From Podocnemis expansa (lineage: Eukaryota; Chordata; Testudines; Podocnemididae), in the NCBI GenBank assembly GCA_007922195.1, contig ML681964.1:7520445-7584444 (forward strand): a stretch of DNA of 64,000 nucleotides. Direction: 5' to 3'. The notes below the pieces were generated by a model, which was not told the DNA's origin, searched no databases, and was given only the letters and a program-made list of their open reading frames with translations. Shown one piece after another: positions 1 through 9,995 of this stretch. The translations under genes and the position numbers were made by a program. The stretch's first letter is position 1, and each line of letters starts with the position of its first letter.

Positions 1-786
1 GGCAGCACTGATCCCACCCTCCATCTTGGAACTAACCTGGTTTGGAGTCAACTAAATAATATTTGTTGCTTTCAGGTGGCTTAAAACCCCGCACTTGAGT
101 TCTGAGGTAACAATTGAACCAGGTACTTCCAGTCCCAGAGGCCACAGTCACCCTGCTGCCAACCTGGCCCACACTGGGGGCACCAGGTGGTGTCCTGAAA
201 GTGGGCAGCCTGGGCCCATGCATCCCTTCAGCCTTTCATAGGGATGCAGGGGCCTGGCATCTACAGGTACCCCTTCCCAGCGGCAGCAGGGTGGGTCGGG
301 ATGAGACCCCCCCTCCTGCCGTGTGGGTGAGGGTTGCAATGTGTGGGGTGTCATGAGGTGCCTAGGGGAGCTCTAATGTGGGCTTGGTCCCTGGGCACTA
401 GACACCGTTGTTACACCACTGGAGAGCTAATTATTTAATATTTGTAAAGCTCTTTGAGATCTTCCAACTGAGGTAATTATGTAAATACAAAATATTAACT
501 TTTTATTATTAATTTACAATCTGGAGGCCCTATCATTTTTACTCTCTTGAGGTCAAGTAGAACTGGAATAAGGACTGAATTAAAAACTGAGTCAGGACAT
601 CATGGTCTTGTGCCTAGTTACATTGTCTCTGTGTGAAATCCTTGGCTGTGATCAGAAAAGCATCCTGCAGCTCTCATGCTTCAGTGGTTTAAAAGATCTC
701 CAGGAAAGTGAATCAGTGCAAAGTCCTACCCACAAACTTGATCTTGTTCTACAATTAAAAAGTTGGGCAAACATTAGCTAGAAAAA
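1..786. other. Non-coding stretch with a SINE-like tail
   Basis: No gene is seen. Bases 110-350 are GC-rich with short open frames on both strands that look like nothing known. Around 430-480 the words 'gtaaagctctttgagatctt' resemble the tail of MIR-type or other tRNA-derived SINEs, so an old SINE fragment is likely there. The rest is AT-rich unique-looking DNA. Confidence 0.4.
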
Positions 787-822
787 AAACAAGGAGTCAT
801 GTGGCACTTTAAGACTAACAGA

Positions 823-875
823 TTTATATTTCGCATGAGCTTTCGTGGGAGAAAATCCCACTTCGTCAGATGCTT
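823..875 (-). ncRNA. Hammerhead-ribozyme-like core in PLE tail
   Basis: The minus strand carries CTGACGA, then a stem (GTGGGA / TCCCAC) closed by a short T-rich loop, then GAAA and GC..GC. This matches the CUGANGA-stem II-GAAA core of hammerhead ribozymes, which are known from Penelope-like elements. The expected UH cleavage dinucleotide after stem III is not evident (GA instead), so activity is doubtful. Confidence 0.4.
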
Positions 876-1005
876 TGAAGATGGGTGAATTTACAGAATG
901 GAATGAAAATAAATGCAAGGGGGTGTAAAACATAGGATTAGGTCATACAGTAACAGCAAATCAGAGCAGTTGTTAGTTTCAAACCATGGGAAGCCTGAAG
1001 TCAAA

Positions 1006-1800
1006 TTACCCTTTGTAATGGGAAAAGAACCCATAGTCTGCTTTCACAGAAATTAGCTTGCATATTAATTCGAGTTCAGCTGTTTCGCTTTGAAGTCTTG
1101 ATGTCCCAGCCACATCTCTGACGATGATCGTTAACAACTCATTTATGGAGTGATTAGAAAGATGGAAGTGCTCAGCAACTGGTTTCTTTGTTTTGTGATT
1201 TCTGATATCAGTTCTGTGTTCATTTATTCTTTTGCACAGCGATCATCCTGTTTGTCCAATGTATAAGGTGTTGGGGCATTTCTTGCACATGATGGCATAG
1301 ATCCCATTAGTAGATGAGCAGGTAAATGAGCCGTTGATGGTGTAGCAGGCTTGATTAGGATCTATGATGGTATCTGTTGTGCAGATATGTGGGCAGACTT
1401 GGCAGTGTGGTTTGTTGCAAGGGTGTGTGCCTGCTTCAATGTTCCTGTTGTTAGATCTGTAGTTGCTGGTGAGTATCTGTTTAAGATTAGGGGGCTGCCC
1501 ATAAGCAAGGAGTGGTCTGTCTCCTAATGCTTGAGAGAGAGAGGGATCATCTTTTAGAATAGGCTGTAGGTCCTTAATGATCTGTTGCAGAGGTCTGACT
1601 TGGGGGTTGTATGTGGTGACTAGTGGTGTTCTGTTGTTTTCTTTCTTGGGCCTCTTCTGTAGTAGATGACTTCAGGGAAACCGTCTAGCTCTGTCAGTTT
1701 GTTTTCTTCCTTCCCCAGGTGGGTACTGTAGTTTCAAGAATGCTTGATAGAGATCCTCAAGATGTCTGTCTCTGTCTGAGGGATCAGAGCAGATGTGGTT
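1006..1800 (-). pseudogene. PLE polyprotein remnant: RT C-terminus, zinc linker, GIY-YIG endonuclease
   Basis: Read on the minus strand, the coding remnant starts near 1800 and ends at a TAA at 1006-1008. It includes a stretch of the type 'NPQVRPLQQIIKDLQPIL', a linker with a CxxC-H-C pattern (KPHCQVCPHIC), then 'GIYAIMCKKCPNTLYIGQTG', a KR-x4-EH segment, and a final SETAELELICKL block. This order is that of Penelope-like retroelements, whose endonuclease nicks the target to prime reverse transcription. An in-frame TGA at 1243-1245 lies directly after GQTG inside the endonuclease, and the region upstream (about 1660-1700) appears to shift frame or stop. The copy is therefore dead. Confidence 0.8.
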
Positions 1801-1808
1801 ATATCTTA

Positions 1809-1888
1809 GGGCTTGGCTACATCACCTAACCCTACCATAGATGCAGCTATGTCAATGGAAGAGAGGTTCTGTCAATGTAGCTATCATA
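1809..1888. mobile_element. Very short MITE-like fragment with Harbinger-type ends
   Basis: TTA precedes GGGCTTGGCTACATCA. The right end, GTCAATGTAGCTATCA, is its approximate inverted repeat and is followed by TAA. The ends resemble the GGCTATGTCTACA termini of the Harbinger element at 44281. The body is only about 80 bp, so this is a tentative call. Confidence 0.3.
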
Positions 1889-3414
1889 ATTCATGGAGGT
1901 GGTGGTGATATTTCAAATGCAAAAATAACCAAACCTTTTCTTTGTTAAGGAACAAAGGAGTACTAATGTCTGAGACTGCTATGAAAGTACGATTTGCTCC
2001 TGAAATAAAATAACACCTCAGCTATATTTGGTTTTAAAAACAAATAAACCTGGCAATACATTCATTAAGAGTATTTTTTTCTGGAAAAATTTGATGCAGT
2101 ATTTAGTTGATACCAAAATTTGTTAAAAATTTGGTTGGAATAAAATCAAATTTTGGTTGCCTTTAACCTTGGGTTGCTCTGCAGCTAATCTGTGGTAATT
2201 TGGGAGTGGTTTAGAGAATTCTTAAGGGAATCCTGTTCAATCTTATTTTAAAATGCCAGCAGAACACTAAGTATAGTCGAAATGGAAGATCTTCAGTGAA
2301 ATGTGGGAGGAGGGGAGGCCAGAACTTTGAGATTTGTGTGCCTTAATGTTGGTGCTTACATCCATACCAGAGCATCTAAATAACTAGACTGATTCCACTC
2401 CTCCCTCCTCCATCCAGAGGTGTGCTAGCACTTACAACTTCCCTGGAAGTCAGTGTTGTAGTATTTGTGAGACTTGAACCATTGCCCTGGATCCTGACAT
2501 AGGGTGAGCTGTTCTCATTGCCTCTTAAAATCAGGTCAATTTTTTTTAGATACCCAAACATAGATTATCTATTTTTAGGTACATAAATTGCAAAGTTTGG
2601 CCTGTGAGCTTGACTGTATGTTGTGTCACCTAGCAGACTTCATTTAGCGCACGTCTGCATGGAGGTTAGCTGGATTCATGCAGAAAAAGAATCACTCAAG
2701 GGGTGGATTTCTACTCATTCTACCTACTTTGTGCTTTAGGAATAGCCTGACATCTACCAGTTTGCATGATGCGATGGTGCATGATTAGCCCTTATGTAAT
2801 CACTGGGTGGGAATGGAAACAATACTAGTCAATGGTTTGAATTCTTTTAATCTCTCCACTGTTTGAATTAGCCTCTGAAAGTTGAAGCAGCAGCAGCAAT
2901 GGCTGCCTGCTGAGAGCCAGTACAATGAGGAAAGTTAGTTGTGGTTTAAGAAAAAAAAGAAAAAAAGTTTTTAAAGGAGTTTTTTAAGGCAGCTAAATTC
3001 TTCTGCCTGAGAATTAAAACCCCACTATGTTCTCAGAATTTAAATCCAATTTTAATTAAATGCTTTAGTAAATCCATTTTACAAGATGCCGTCCTCAGTC
3101 TCTTTGTAGTATGAATAAGTACTCAGAGAATGTTTGAAAATCTTGTGCAGTAATTTTCATAATATTACTTACTCATTTACTTTTAATCACTGAATGACTT
3201 TCACGTTAAACATACACATTTTCATTTTGAGTATAATGAGTTTCATTTTAAGTTCTTTGAGTTAAAAAATACTTGTACTTCGAGCATTTTGTTTGTCTTC
3301 AGTGACCTCTTTGACATGCTCTGTGTGAGCCTAATGCTCTAAATAATTCAACACCCAAAGCAGCTGAAATGGTGTGGAAGTGTTTGCACTGTTGGTTCCT
3401 AAGGTAGCACTTCG
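1889..3414. other. AT-rich stretch without recognised features
   Basis: No gene, RNA or clear repeat was recognised. Base composition is AT-rich with short homopurine runs near 2950. Confidence 0.4.
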
Positions 3415-3422
3415 CATCCAAG

Positions 3423-3956
3423 CAGGGCCGATTAAGGCCCCTGGGGGCCCAGGGCTGCCTGCCCACTCTTGTGGCCCTCCCCCTTTGATGGCACCCAGTT
3501 TGGGGGTGGGGGTGGGGCTGGTGCTTGGTGCTGACTCAGGAGGTCACGGTTGGGACTGGGCCCTGGGAGCCAGAGTGATGGTCTGTGGTGTTCCTTCCCC
3601 ACCCCTAGACTAACTGGTCTGCCCCAGATAGCAGGGCAGACCAATGTGCGGTCCAGCCTTTGGTGGCGGCACTCCAGGGCCAAGAGCGTTGCTGAGCCAT
3701 TGCACCAAGGGGACTGGCGAGACCAGCTGGTACCACCCCAGGGCAGACCAGCCAGCCTGCGGGTGAGGCGGGAGCAATGTGCACCATGGTTTCTGGCCCC
3801 AAGGCCCATGCCACCCCCCAGTGCTCTCCAAGCGTGGGCAGTGCCGTGTTTGGCCTGAGAAGGGCCAGATCTTGTGGGATTGTGGGGGCTCTAGCCCCAG
3901 TTTAGTCTAGGGCCTGGGACTGCATCCCCTAATGCCCCTGGGTTGATCCAGCCCTG
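3423..3956. mobile_element. Non-autonomous hAT-type element, 534 bp, with 8-bp TSD
   Basis: Left end CAGGGCCGATTAAGG, right end GGTTGATCCAGCCCTG, which are inverted repeats at the CAGGG(C) tips. Flanks are catccaag (3415-3422) and cattcaag (3957-3964), 7 of 8 matching, as expected for the 8-bp hAT target duplication. The interior is GC-rich and non-coding; open frames across it have no recognisable protein. Confidence 0.75.
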
Positions 3957-4409
3957 CATTCAAGGGCAAAGGTCTAAAATGCCAGTGAGTCTGGAACATG
4001 CTGTGCAGCATGGAGAAATGCCATCTTAAATTCTTTTTATTTCCTCTTCCCAAAAACTTCCACAGAAACCTTTTTGTGAGGATTCTGCTGCTGGGCAGGA
4101 GTAGAATACTATCATACGCAGATGAATTCCTTCCCAGACCTATGGGACACTTTCGGGTAGAGTATTGGCTATGGTGACCATATATCTTGGGATGCTGGCG
4201 ATACCCCTGTTTGTTTTATGAAACACACCCTTGTGCCGCATTTTTTTTAACCTCTCCGGCCACCTAGATCAGTGGCTTTCAAACTTTTTCTCTTGGGATC
4301 TAGTTAAAAAAATCATTTATGCCTGCAACCCAACAATTACATTTCTGAGCAACGCATTTCAGTCTTTTGGTGGCAGCAGCAGGGGGCATTGTGACCCAGT
4401 ATCTGAGGC

Positions 4410-5066
4410 CAGGGGTTAAAGTATAATTTGGCAGGCCTCAGAACCCTCCTAATCAGGTGGGCCCCCTTCCCGCATGGGTAGGCCCCCCTCCCACATGTCT
4501 GGGCCCCCTTCAAACACCACTGCTGCTGCCCCCAATAGCCATTCCCCTGTCCCCAAAATCCACCCCAGCCCCTAATACCCATCCCCAAAATCCACCCCAA
4601 TACCCACTCCCATCTCTAATATCCACCAAGCCCCTAATACCCACTCCCCAAATCCACCCCCTGACCCCCCAGACCCTGCCCCCAGCTCAGGCACTCCCAA
4701 TACTCCCCCCCAGCATGAGCCAGGCCGCCCTTGTACTCACAGGCAGTGCGCTTGGCCAGGAAATTCTGAAGCCTGCAGGCTGTGCTTCAGGCTTCTGCCT
4801 CCAAGTGTAGCCTGTGCATGTGCAGAGGAGCCTGCCCCCTCCCCGCCTGCCAGAACGCACGGCAGAGTGCCGTTACGGGGCCTGCTATTTTTAGGGGCCC
4901 AGCGTTTGGGCTGTGTTCCAGGTCCCACTATTGTGTCAATGGTGGGCCCTGGAACGCAGCATTCTGGCACCATTTTCTATCTTTAGGGGGCCTACAATGC
5001 TGAGCCCCTGAAAATAGTGGGCCCTGGAATGGCATTCTGGGTCGTTCCAGCTTACTTTAACCCCTG
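4410..5066. mobile_element. CAGGGGTTAAAGTA hAT-type element, copy 1 (657 bp)
   Basis: Termini CAGGGGTTAAAGTATAATTT and CTTACTTTAACCCCTG are inverted repeats. The left flank is tctgaggc (4402-4409). The right flank is tctga followed by a MITE and then tgaggg, so the target duplication was itself split by the next insertion. Homologous to the element at 51110-51906: both carry a C-rich left half and a right half with repeated 'ctatttttaggggcccag'-like words and 'cagaatgc'. No coding capacity. Confidence 0.8.
4440..4735. repeat. C-rich imperfect minisatellite inside the element
   Basis: Imperfect repeats of a roughly 25-35 bp unit containing 'cccctaatacccactccc' and 'aaatccacccc'. It is cargo of the surrounding transposon. 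Proline-rich open frames here are by-products of the repeat. Confidence 0.6.
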
Positions 5067-5071
5067 TCTGA

Positions 5072-5358
5072 TGCTAGGTCTATACTGGCCAGTTTGGATC
5101 AGGTCTATATTAGGCTTTCCCAAGTTTGAACTAAGCAATTGCTTAGTTCAAACTATTCAAAGCTTAGTTTGAACTAGTTAGTTTGAACAGTAAGTTCGAA
5201 CTAAGCACTAACTTTTAGTTTGAACTAAGCTGCACAGCTAATTTGAACTAAAAAGCCGCAGTTAGTTCAAATTAGCTAAAGGCTAGTTTGGACTAAACAT
5301 GGACTTATTTAGTTCAGACTTGCAAGTCCAAACTAAATACATGGATGTAGACACAGCC
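5072..5358. mobile_element. Harbinger-like MITE with AGTTYGAACTAA palindromes
   Basis: The right end, read inward, is GGCTGTGTCTACATCC; the left end TGCTAGGTCTATACTGG is a diverged match. TGA flanks both sides (5069-5071, 5359-5361), a 3-bp duplication. The body is a run of near-palindromes such as TTAGTTTGAACTA and TTAGTTCAAACTA, plus one AGTTCGAACTAA with the CpG kept. No coding capacity. Confidence 0.65.
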
Positions 5359-5418
5359 TGAGGGTCTTCAACTCAGTACAGGGTCCCAACTCATAGTTTG
5401 AAAACTACTGACCAAGAA

Positions 5419-5869
5419 CAGCCACCATAGCTCAGCTAGTGAAAGATCATGGACTAGGTGATAACATCACGTACCACTTCAGAACCAGTTCCAACCTGGG
5501 CCAATTGCAATATTGCCAACATTGAGCATTGAAACATAAGGAGTCAAGCCCACCAAAGTCAGGATACTTAAAACATACATATATTGGGTGTTATTTTTAT
5601 GCCTTCTCATTTCTGAGCCTGTAGAATTCATGTTGTCAAGTTTTTCTTGGCAAGCAGAAAGTTGGTTTTATTGTTCTATTGTTTTTAAATACATAAAAAG
5701 AACTGAGATTCTCCTGTGATAACAGGACTGAAGTGACTGGGGCTTTAAGAAAAACATAATATCAGACATGATTTTAGCCTGCAAGTTGACAACACTGCAT
5801 TATGTATTGCCATCCTGCTCTTTCTCTGCTTCCCCACAAGTTTTTTAACAGATCTCTTGTTCTGGCAAA
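5419..5869. other. Unannotated AT-rich spacer
   Basis: Nothing recognised between the hAT nest and the next PLE end. Confidence 0.4.
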
Positions 5870-6185
5870 GTAAGCAAGGAGTCCTGTGGCACTTAAAGAC
5901 TGACAAATTTATTTATCATGTGAGCTTTCATGGGAGAAAAATCCCACTTCATCAGATGCTTTGAAGATAGGGGAACTTAGAAAATGAGAGGAAAATAAAT
6001 ACAGGAGAGTGTAAGTCATGTAATCAAGTCATACTGTAACAGCCAATCAAAGCAGTTGTTAAGATTCAAGCACTGGGCAACAGCACATAGAGGAAGATGA
6101 AGTCAAATCACCTGTTGTAATGGGAAAAGAATCCATAGTCACCATTTAATCCTGCTTTTAGACAAATGAATCTGCATATCAGTTC
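5870..6185 (-). mobile_element. Penelope-like element 3' end fragment
   Basis: Minus-strand copy of the PLE tail seen at 787 and 19178-19491, covering the terminus 'caaggactcc'-type, the hammerhead-like motif and the last codons. The region corresponding to the endonuclease is missing. The hammerhead-like core here reads CTGATGA, stem GTGGGA/TCCCAT, GAAA on the minus strand. Confidence 0.75.
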
Positions 6186-7868
6186 TCCTGTCAATACTAG
6201 TCCTCATGTGACCACCTCCTTCTGCTGCCAGAATCCAGCTTTGCACTCAAAAAGCCTGACATCCCCAGAAATCTCCCTTCTTCTGCTCTTGTGTTTGTGT
6301 GTTGCCTATTCAGAACTTAATCCTGAATGCTCTGGACCCAATCTAAGACAACACTTAAGCTTTGCTTAATCTTAAACATATGAGTTTTCCCGCTGAGAAA
6401 TCAAAATGAATAATAGTAAATACTAACATTTATCAGGTGGCTAGGTACCTTGCAGACAGGTGTGAAGACAACCATTGCCCAAGAGAGCTTAAATAAAATT
6501 GTATTTCTGTGGGACAATTCACCTTTTTAAGATTAAGTGCATGCCTGAGTGCTTTATTGACCAGGACCAGAATGCTCAGTCTTCTGGAAAGACAAGCCCT
6601 TTTTAAAAGATCTGGTGCAAGGACTCTGTTGTTAGTCTATACATAGTAAACTGCCTAGGATGCTGATAAATAAAATACAGGTTGCAATCCTGCTCCCATT
6701 GAAGTTAATGTCAGATTCCTGCTTCCACAGATTTGTGAGTGAGGCTGCTAAAAGACTTGACTCTTGTTGGGGCATGGGGTGTCCCTGTTTATCTCGTGCT
6801 TCTGCTTTCTAATGAACAGGAAACAGACATAAACACAACAAGTGAGCACAAGCTAGCTTGCCAATTATGACAGATGAACAGACTTTACAGAACAACACTC
6901 TCTTATGCAGTCAAGATTGCTCACTGCCCTGCCCCGAATAACTAAATGGACAACCAATCATAAGGCATTAAAGGCGTGTAAGCCTCCTTTGAAGGACTCA
7001 AATAGAATGTAACCCTTACCTTTTAAAATGTCTTTATATTTTGTAAACTATGCCTCAAGGCTTCCCATAGAAGAGAATTTTCAGTAGTTCTACATCTCAC
7101 ATCTAAATGACCAGTAAAGCTTTGCTCTGCTGTAGTGTGGTCAACATTACTGGTAGTCTATTATGGTAACACTGTCACTACAGCTGTTCAAGGATTCATA
7201 TTGTATGTTGTGGGCCCATTCAAAATCCTACCTAGTTTCTTTTGATCTGGTTGCTTCACTAACATAACACGCTGCTACTTCCCCCCTGAATGTAAAGTGA
7301 GAGGAAACAGGGGGAAGAGAATTTTTGTATTTTTCTTGTTAATTTATAAAGGGGAGAAAGCTCAATGGGATGAGGAGAGTTTTAGTTTAACAAAGTGTAT
7401 TTTTGTGAGTTTCATCCAGGACAAATTTAAGTTTCCACCAATGAAGGCAACTGTTTCTGGTGGAAAATGTGAATTTTGAGAACCAGTGCAAAATTATCAG
7501 TTTCTGTAGATTTACCCCTCAGACATGAAACGTTTCAAAGTTTGGGCAGAAATAATCCTTGTTTTGCCAGCAAGAATGCCCTTCTGCTCGTGAAAATGGA
7601 TTTCTCTTTTCACATGTGAAATGCTTCAGAACTACAAACATTTATTTTTGTTGAAAACTTTTTTCAGCCAGGATTGTTTCTCTATGCTCTAGTTAAAACA
7701 CTGTATCTTAACAAAGGCCAAAAATCCTCTAAGTACATAAATCATTTGTGGTTCATGTTATAGATGGATTTCTGTCTCTATGTTCACTTAAATAATCCAA
7801 GAATAGTTCTGCTCTATGGCACATAGGAATATCAAGCATTTACATAGCATGCATAGGACTGTATTCTC
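6186..7868. other. AT-rich stretch without recognised features
   Basis: No gene or repeat was recognised. Short open frames (for example 7297-7479) lack codon structure or similarity I can name. Confidence 0.4.
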
Positions 7869-7871
7869 ATA

Positions 7872-8393
7872 GGGTATGTTTACACTTACAATTTAGTTCA
7901 GATTAATGAGGATTAATTCAAACTAGATTAACGCATGGCTACACTGGCTTTCATTACTTTGAACTAAGGAATTTCTTAGTTTGAAGTAATGAACACTTAC
8001 TTTGAAGTTACGAAACCTCCCTTAACCTTGAAGTAACAGTTAATTTGAATTTATTAGTTCAAATTAACCCAGTGGTGCTGCATTAATTCAAACTAACCTT
8101 TAGTTTGAATTAACGCGGTTTGACCTTCTTTGTCCCAGGGCATCGTCCTCTTTTTGTGCACTGGGTGGGGGCATGGCCCTTTTTTGGGTGGCATGTTGCC
8201 ACACTTCCCATGTTGCCCCCTTTCTAAATTGAACGAACAAGTCCTGTCCGTGGACATGCTAGTTCAATTTGGGTTTCTAGTGTGGCTATGTTAGTTCGAA
8301 TTAACTTAGTTCAAATGAACCATTATTAGTTCAAATTAATGAATTAATTTGAACTAAGTTATTTTGAACTAACTTCTTAAATGTAGACATAGG
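7872..8393. mobile_element. Harbinger-like MITE, 522 bp, palindrome-rich
   Basis: Left end GGGTATGTTTACACTTA; right end, read inward, CCTATGTCTACATTTAAG. Internal words such as TTAGTTCGAATTAAC, TTAATTTGAACTAAG and TTAGTTCAAATTAA repeat in both orientations. A second pair of termini (CATGGCTACACTGG near 7933, and CTAGTGTGGCTATG near 8278-8291) lies inside, suggesting a related MITE nested in the first. No clear 3-bp TSD; TA flanks both ends. Confidence 0.65.
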
Positions 8394-8396
8394 TAT

Positions 8397-8600
8397 AGAC
8401 TCTAAGGTCAGGAGGGACCAATATGATCATCTAGTCTGACCACCCGCACAATGCAGGCCCCAAACATCACCCACCCATTCTTGGAGTAAACCTTTAACCT
8501 GTAACTGAGTTATTAAAGTCTTCAAATCATGATTTAAAGACTTACAGAGAATCCACCAGCAAGTATGCCATGTCCCATGCTGCAGAGGAAGGTGACTCCC
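8397..8600 (-). mobile_element. CR1-type LINE 3' end, reverse orientation
   Basis: Contains 'ctctaaggtcaggaggg', 'atgatcatctagtctgacc' and 'gcaggcccc', words typical of reptile CR1 3' ends read in reverse, ending in 'tgctgcagaggaaggtga'. The terminal octamer repeats are missing because the MITE at 7872-8393 sits exactly at that edge. Confidence 0.65.
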
Positions 8601-8954
8601 ACCCCCGAGCTCTTTTTCTGCTAACTAGTAGGAGCAAGCAAACATTCTTACTAAGCATTGTGTGTTTCTGATTCTTTCAGAAACTACTGGAAATCTTTCC
8701 ATTGTGTACCTCTTTCATTTCCTTAAAACATAACCCCAGATAAGCCCGAGGCCCTTCATACATAATCTTCTGAGTTATGGGAAAAGTTTTGGATTTTAAT
8801 ATTATAGGACCATATAAAGACTAAAATATTTGACCTGGTTAGAACTAGTTATATCCCATGCATGTGCTTATCTAGATATCTGCAACATACGCATTTTTCT
8901 TAAGGAAGTTAGTAAATCCAGGATTCTTTGAGACCAAATATGTCAGTGATCAGG

Positions 8955-9075
8955 ACACTTTTCTAGGTTGCAGGAGCTCTAGATTACAATCTCTCAGCAT
9001 GATTTAGAGAAGGGACTTGAATCTGGGTCTCTTGCTTCCCGGGGGCTGCTGGCCTGCCTACTATGCTATAGGATA
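8955..9075 (-). mobile_element. tRNA-derived SINE fragment, degenerate
   Basis: 'gacttgaatctgggtctcttg' followed by 'ggcctgcctactatgctata' resembles the reverse complement of a tRNA-SINE head with box B (GGTTCAAGTCC-like) and box A regions. Diverged. Confidence 0.4.
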
Positions 9076-9794
9076 TTCTGGATTAGGTTTGGGCATACTC
9101 CATCCTGGACCTGAGAATTTTTACAAAAACTGATGATAATTGTTTCATGAAAATTTAGGTTTCAATGACAACAGCATCCTTCCATACAATAAGAAGCTAA
9201 TTTTGGCATGTTCATACCAGCCGTAATTGGCAGCCACATTCCCCTTCTCTCCTGTAGCAGAGCTGTAGTAACTTGAGGGATTCTATTATGGTAAATGCTT
9301 CTCTTACAATGGAGCTGCAAGCACATTTGTAAAAGACATTGTCTTTTCCCCTCTACAGTCCTAGATAAGGAGAGAATCATTTACAGTAGGGATTGAGTGT
9401 TGCAAGAAGACTGGAGGGCTTGCTGCTTAGCTGGGAGGCTGGCAAGATCTGAGTTTAAAGATGAAAAAATTGCAAAGGTCTGGGCTGTGTATTCAAGCAG
9501 GGGTTTGTTGATCCTCACTGGTATTATTATATAACTGCTTGCCGAGTAGCTGGCACAGTCACTGTTTTCCCTGCTCAGGGCCAGATACCCAGTTGATGTG
9601 GAATGTAAGTTATTTTGCCTCTGTTGAGTACACTGAAACTGTGTTGGTTTAAATCAGCGGATGGTCAGGCCCCTAATATCTACTGTAAAAAATGCCTGAG
9701 TTCTATTTTAAATGAGGTTGAGGATCCAAAGTGCCTAAGTCACTTTTGAAAATGAGACTTGAGGCTTGTCTTTGTAGTGTATTAATCCTCTCCA

Positions 9795-9987
9795 CAGGGC
9801 TGGCCCAAGAGTTTCTGGCACTCTGGGCAAACTATGACTTTGGTGCCCTCCTCCCAACATGGTATAAGAGATAATATATTAATGTATTTTTTTTAAATAG
9901 AGAAAAATATTAACTTCTATCTAATTTGGAGCCCCAAAAACCTGCAGTCCTCGGCAACTCTCTAGTTCACCTATATGGCCAGCCCTG
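9795..9987. mobile_element. Short hAT MITE (193 bp)
   Basis: Termini CAGGGCTGGCCC and GGCCAGCCCTG are inverted repeats. Flanks cctctcca (9787-9794) and cctcacta (9988-9995) match at 6 of 8 positions. Interior AT-rich, non-coding. Confidence 0.7.
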
Positions 9988-9995
9988 CCTCACTA

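Larger units (their letters stand above)
787..1805 (-). mobile_element. Penelope-like element, 5'-truncated copy
   Basis: On the minus strand this runs from the end of the reverse transcriptase region, through a cysteine/histidine linker and a GIY-YIG endonuclease, to a 3' untranslated tail ending in a conserved 'caaggagtc' terminus at about 790. The same tail occurs near 5.87, 17.4, 18.46 and 19.49 kb, so this is a repeat family. It is truncated at about 1805, next to a small MITE-like piece. Confidence 0.85.
4270..5410. mobile_element. Outer hAT-type element carrying two nested insertions
   Basis: Left end CAGTGGCTTTCAAAC and right end AGTTTGAAAACTACTG are inverted repeats of the CAGTGGTTTTCAAAC type. 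Flanks acctagat (4262-4269) and accaagaa (5411-5418) match at 6 of 8 positions. The host element proper is short; most of its span is the two elements nested inside it (4410-5066 and 5072-5358). Confidence 0.65.

Noticed and set aside
4457..4810. 117-codon proline-rich frame
   Set aside because: Lies in C-rich tandem repeats inside a hAT-type element; no domain, and the other strand is equally open.
5100..5340. CRISPR-like or operator array because of regular palindromes
   Set aside because: Variable spacing, terminal inverted repeats and a 3-bp duplication show a MITE in a vertebrate genome.
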